Source: Spirochaetia bacterium
Lineage (GTDB): Bacteria; Spirochaetota; Spirochaetia; PWKH01
Assembly (NCBI GenBank): GCA_007128345.1
Contig: SKXS01000025.1
Location: 1-13,670 of the forward strand
DNA: 13,670 nucleotides
Direction: 5' to 3'
Part shown: positions 13,667 to 13,670 of the stretch, piece after piece
How positions within the stretch are numbered: position 1 is the stretch's first letter
How the letters are laid out: every line of letters begins with the position of its first letter
Made by a program: the position numbers and the translations under genes
Notes under the pieces: model-generated
Databases searched by the model: none
Told to the model about the DNA's origin: nothing
The model's input: only the letters and a program-made list of their open reading frames with translations

Positions 13667-13670
13667 ATGC
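13667..13670 (+). CDS. Start codon of an unidentified gene running off the right edge
   Basis: Only ATG plus one base is visible, so nothing can be said about the product. The call rests on the AAGGAG and the TTGTCT/TACAAT promoter just upstream. Confidence 0.3.

Overview
The window looks like a bacterial chromosome segment of moderate GC content, most plausibly from a free-living spirochaete (Spirochaetia, Spirochaetaceae-like). The main clue is MurA with Asp in place of the active-site Cys. This variant is known from Borrelia, and also from chlamydiae and mycobacteria. A two-domain class II aldolase protein and a multi-SLBB export protein also fit a spirochaete. The taxonomic call is inference. 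I see no phage, insertion sequence, tRNA, rRNA or CRISPR signature.

Layout, left to right. (1) The 5' part of a YeiH/UPF0324 membrane transporter gene (minus strand) runs off the left edge, followed by about 400 bp without a convincing gene. (2) Adenosine deaminase (plus) converges on a class II aldolase-family gene; their stop codons interlock at one CTAG. The aldolase is the last gene of a tight minus-strand operon: small unknown membrane protein, lgt, aldolase. (3) Back to back with that operon is a plus-strand pair, a carboxy-terminal processing protease (S41) and a YjbQ-family protein. The two divergent promoters appear to share one -35 region. (4) A hairpin separates yjbQ from a long minus-strand Wza-like polysaccharide export gene with six SLBB repeats. 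(5) Divergent from it is a plus-strand regulatory pair: a sigma54-type AAA+ activator with a degenerate receiver and no HTH, then an OmpR-type winged-helix protein whose receiver also lacks the phosphoacceptor Asp. (6) An AT-rich gap of about 220 bp is bracketed by two near-identical DnaA-box pairs. (7) A minus-strand operon holds an HD-domain protein with a decayed poly(A) polymerase/CCA-transferase head, overlapping murA by 8 bases. (8) At the right edge a divergent promoter, Shine-Dalgarno and start codon begin another plus-strand gene.

The common theme is cell-envelope work (Lgt, MurA, periplasmic CTP protease, SLBB exporter) with nucleoside and small-molecule metabolism (Add, class II aldolase, YjbQ). 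The points most worth a second look are the DnaA-box-flanked AT-rich gap, the regulator pair in which neither receiver can be phosphorylated normally, the D117 MurA, the pseudoenzyme-HD fusion upstream of murA, the tandem aldolase with a dead second domain, and several operon-leading genes whose -10 boxes lie only 5-9 nt from the start codon, suggesting leaderless mRNAs.
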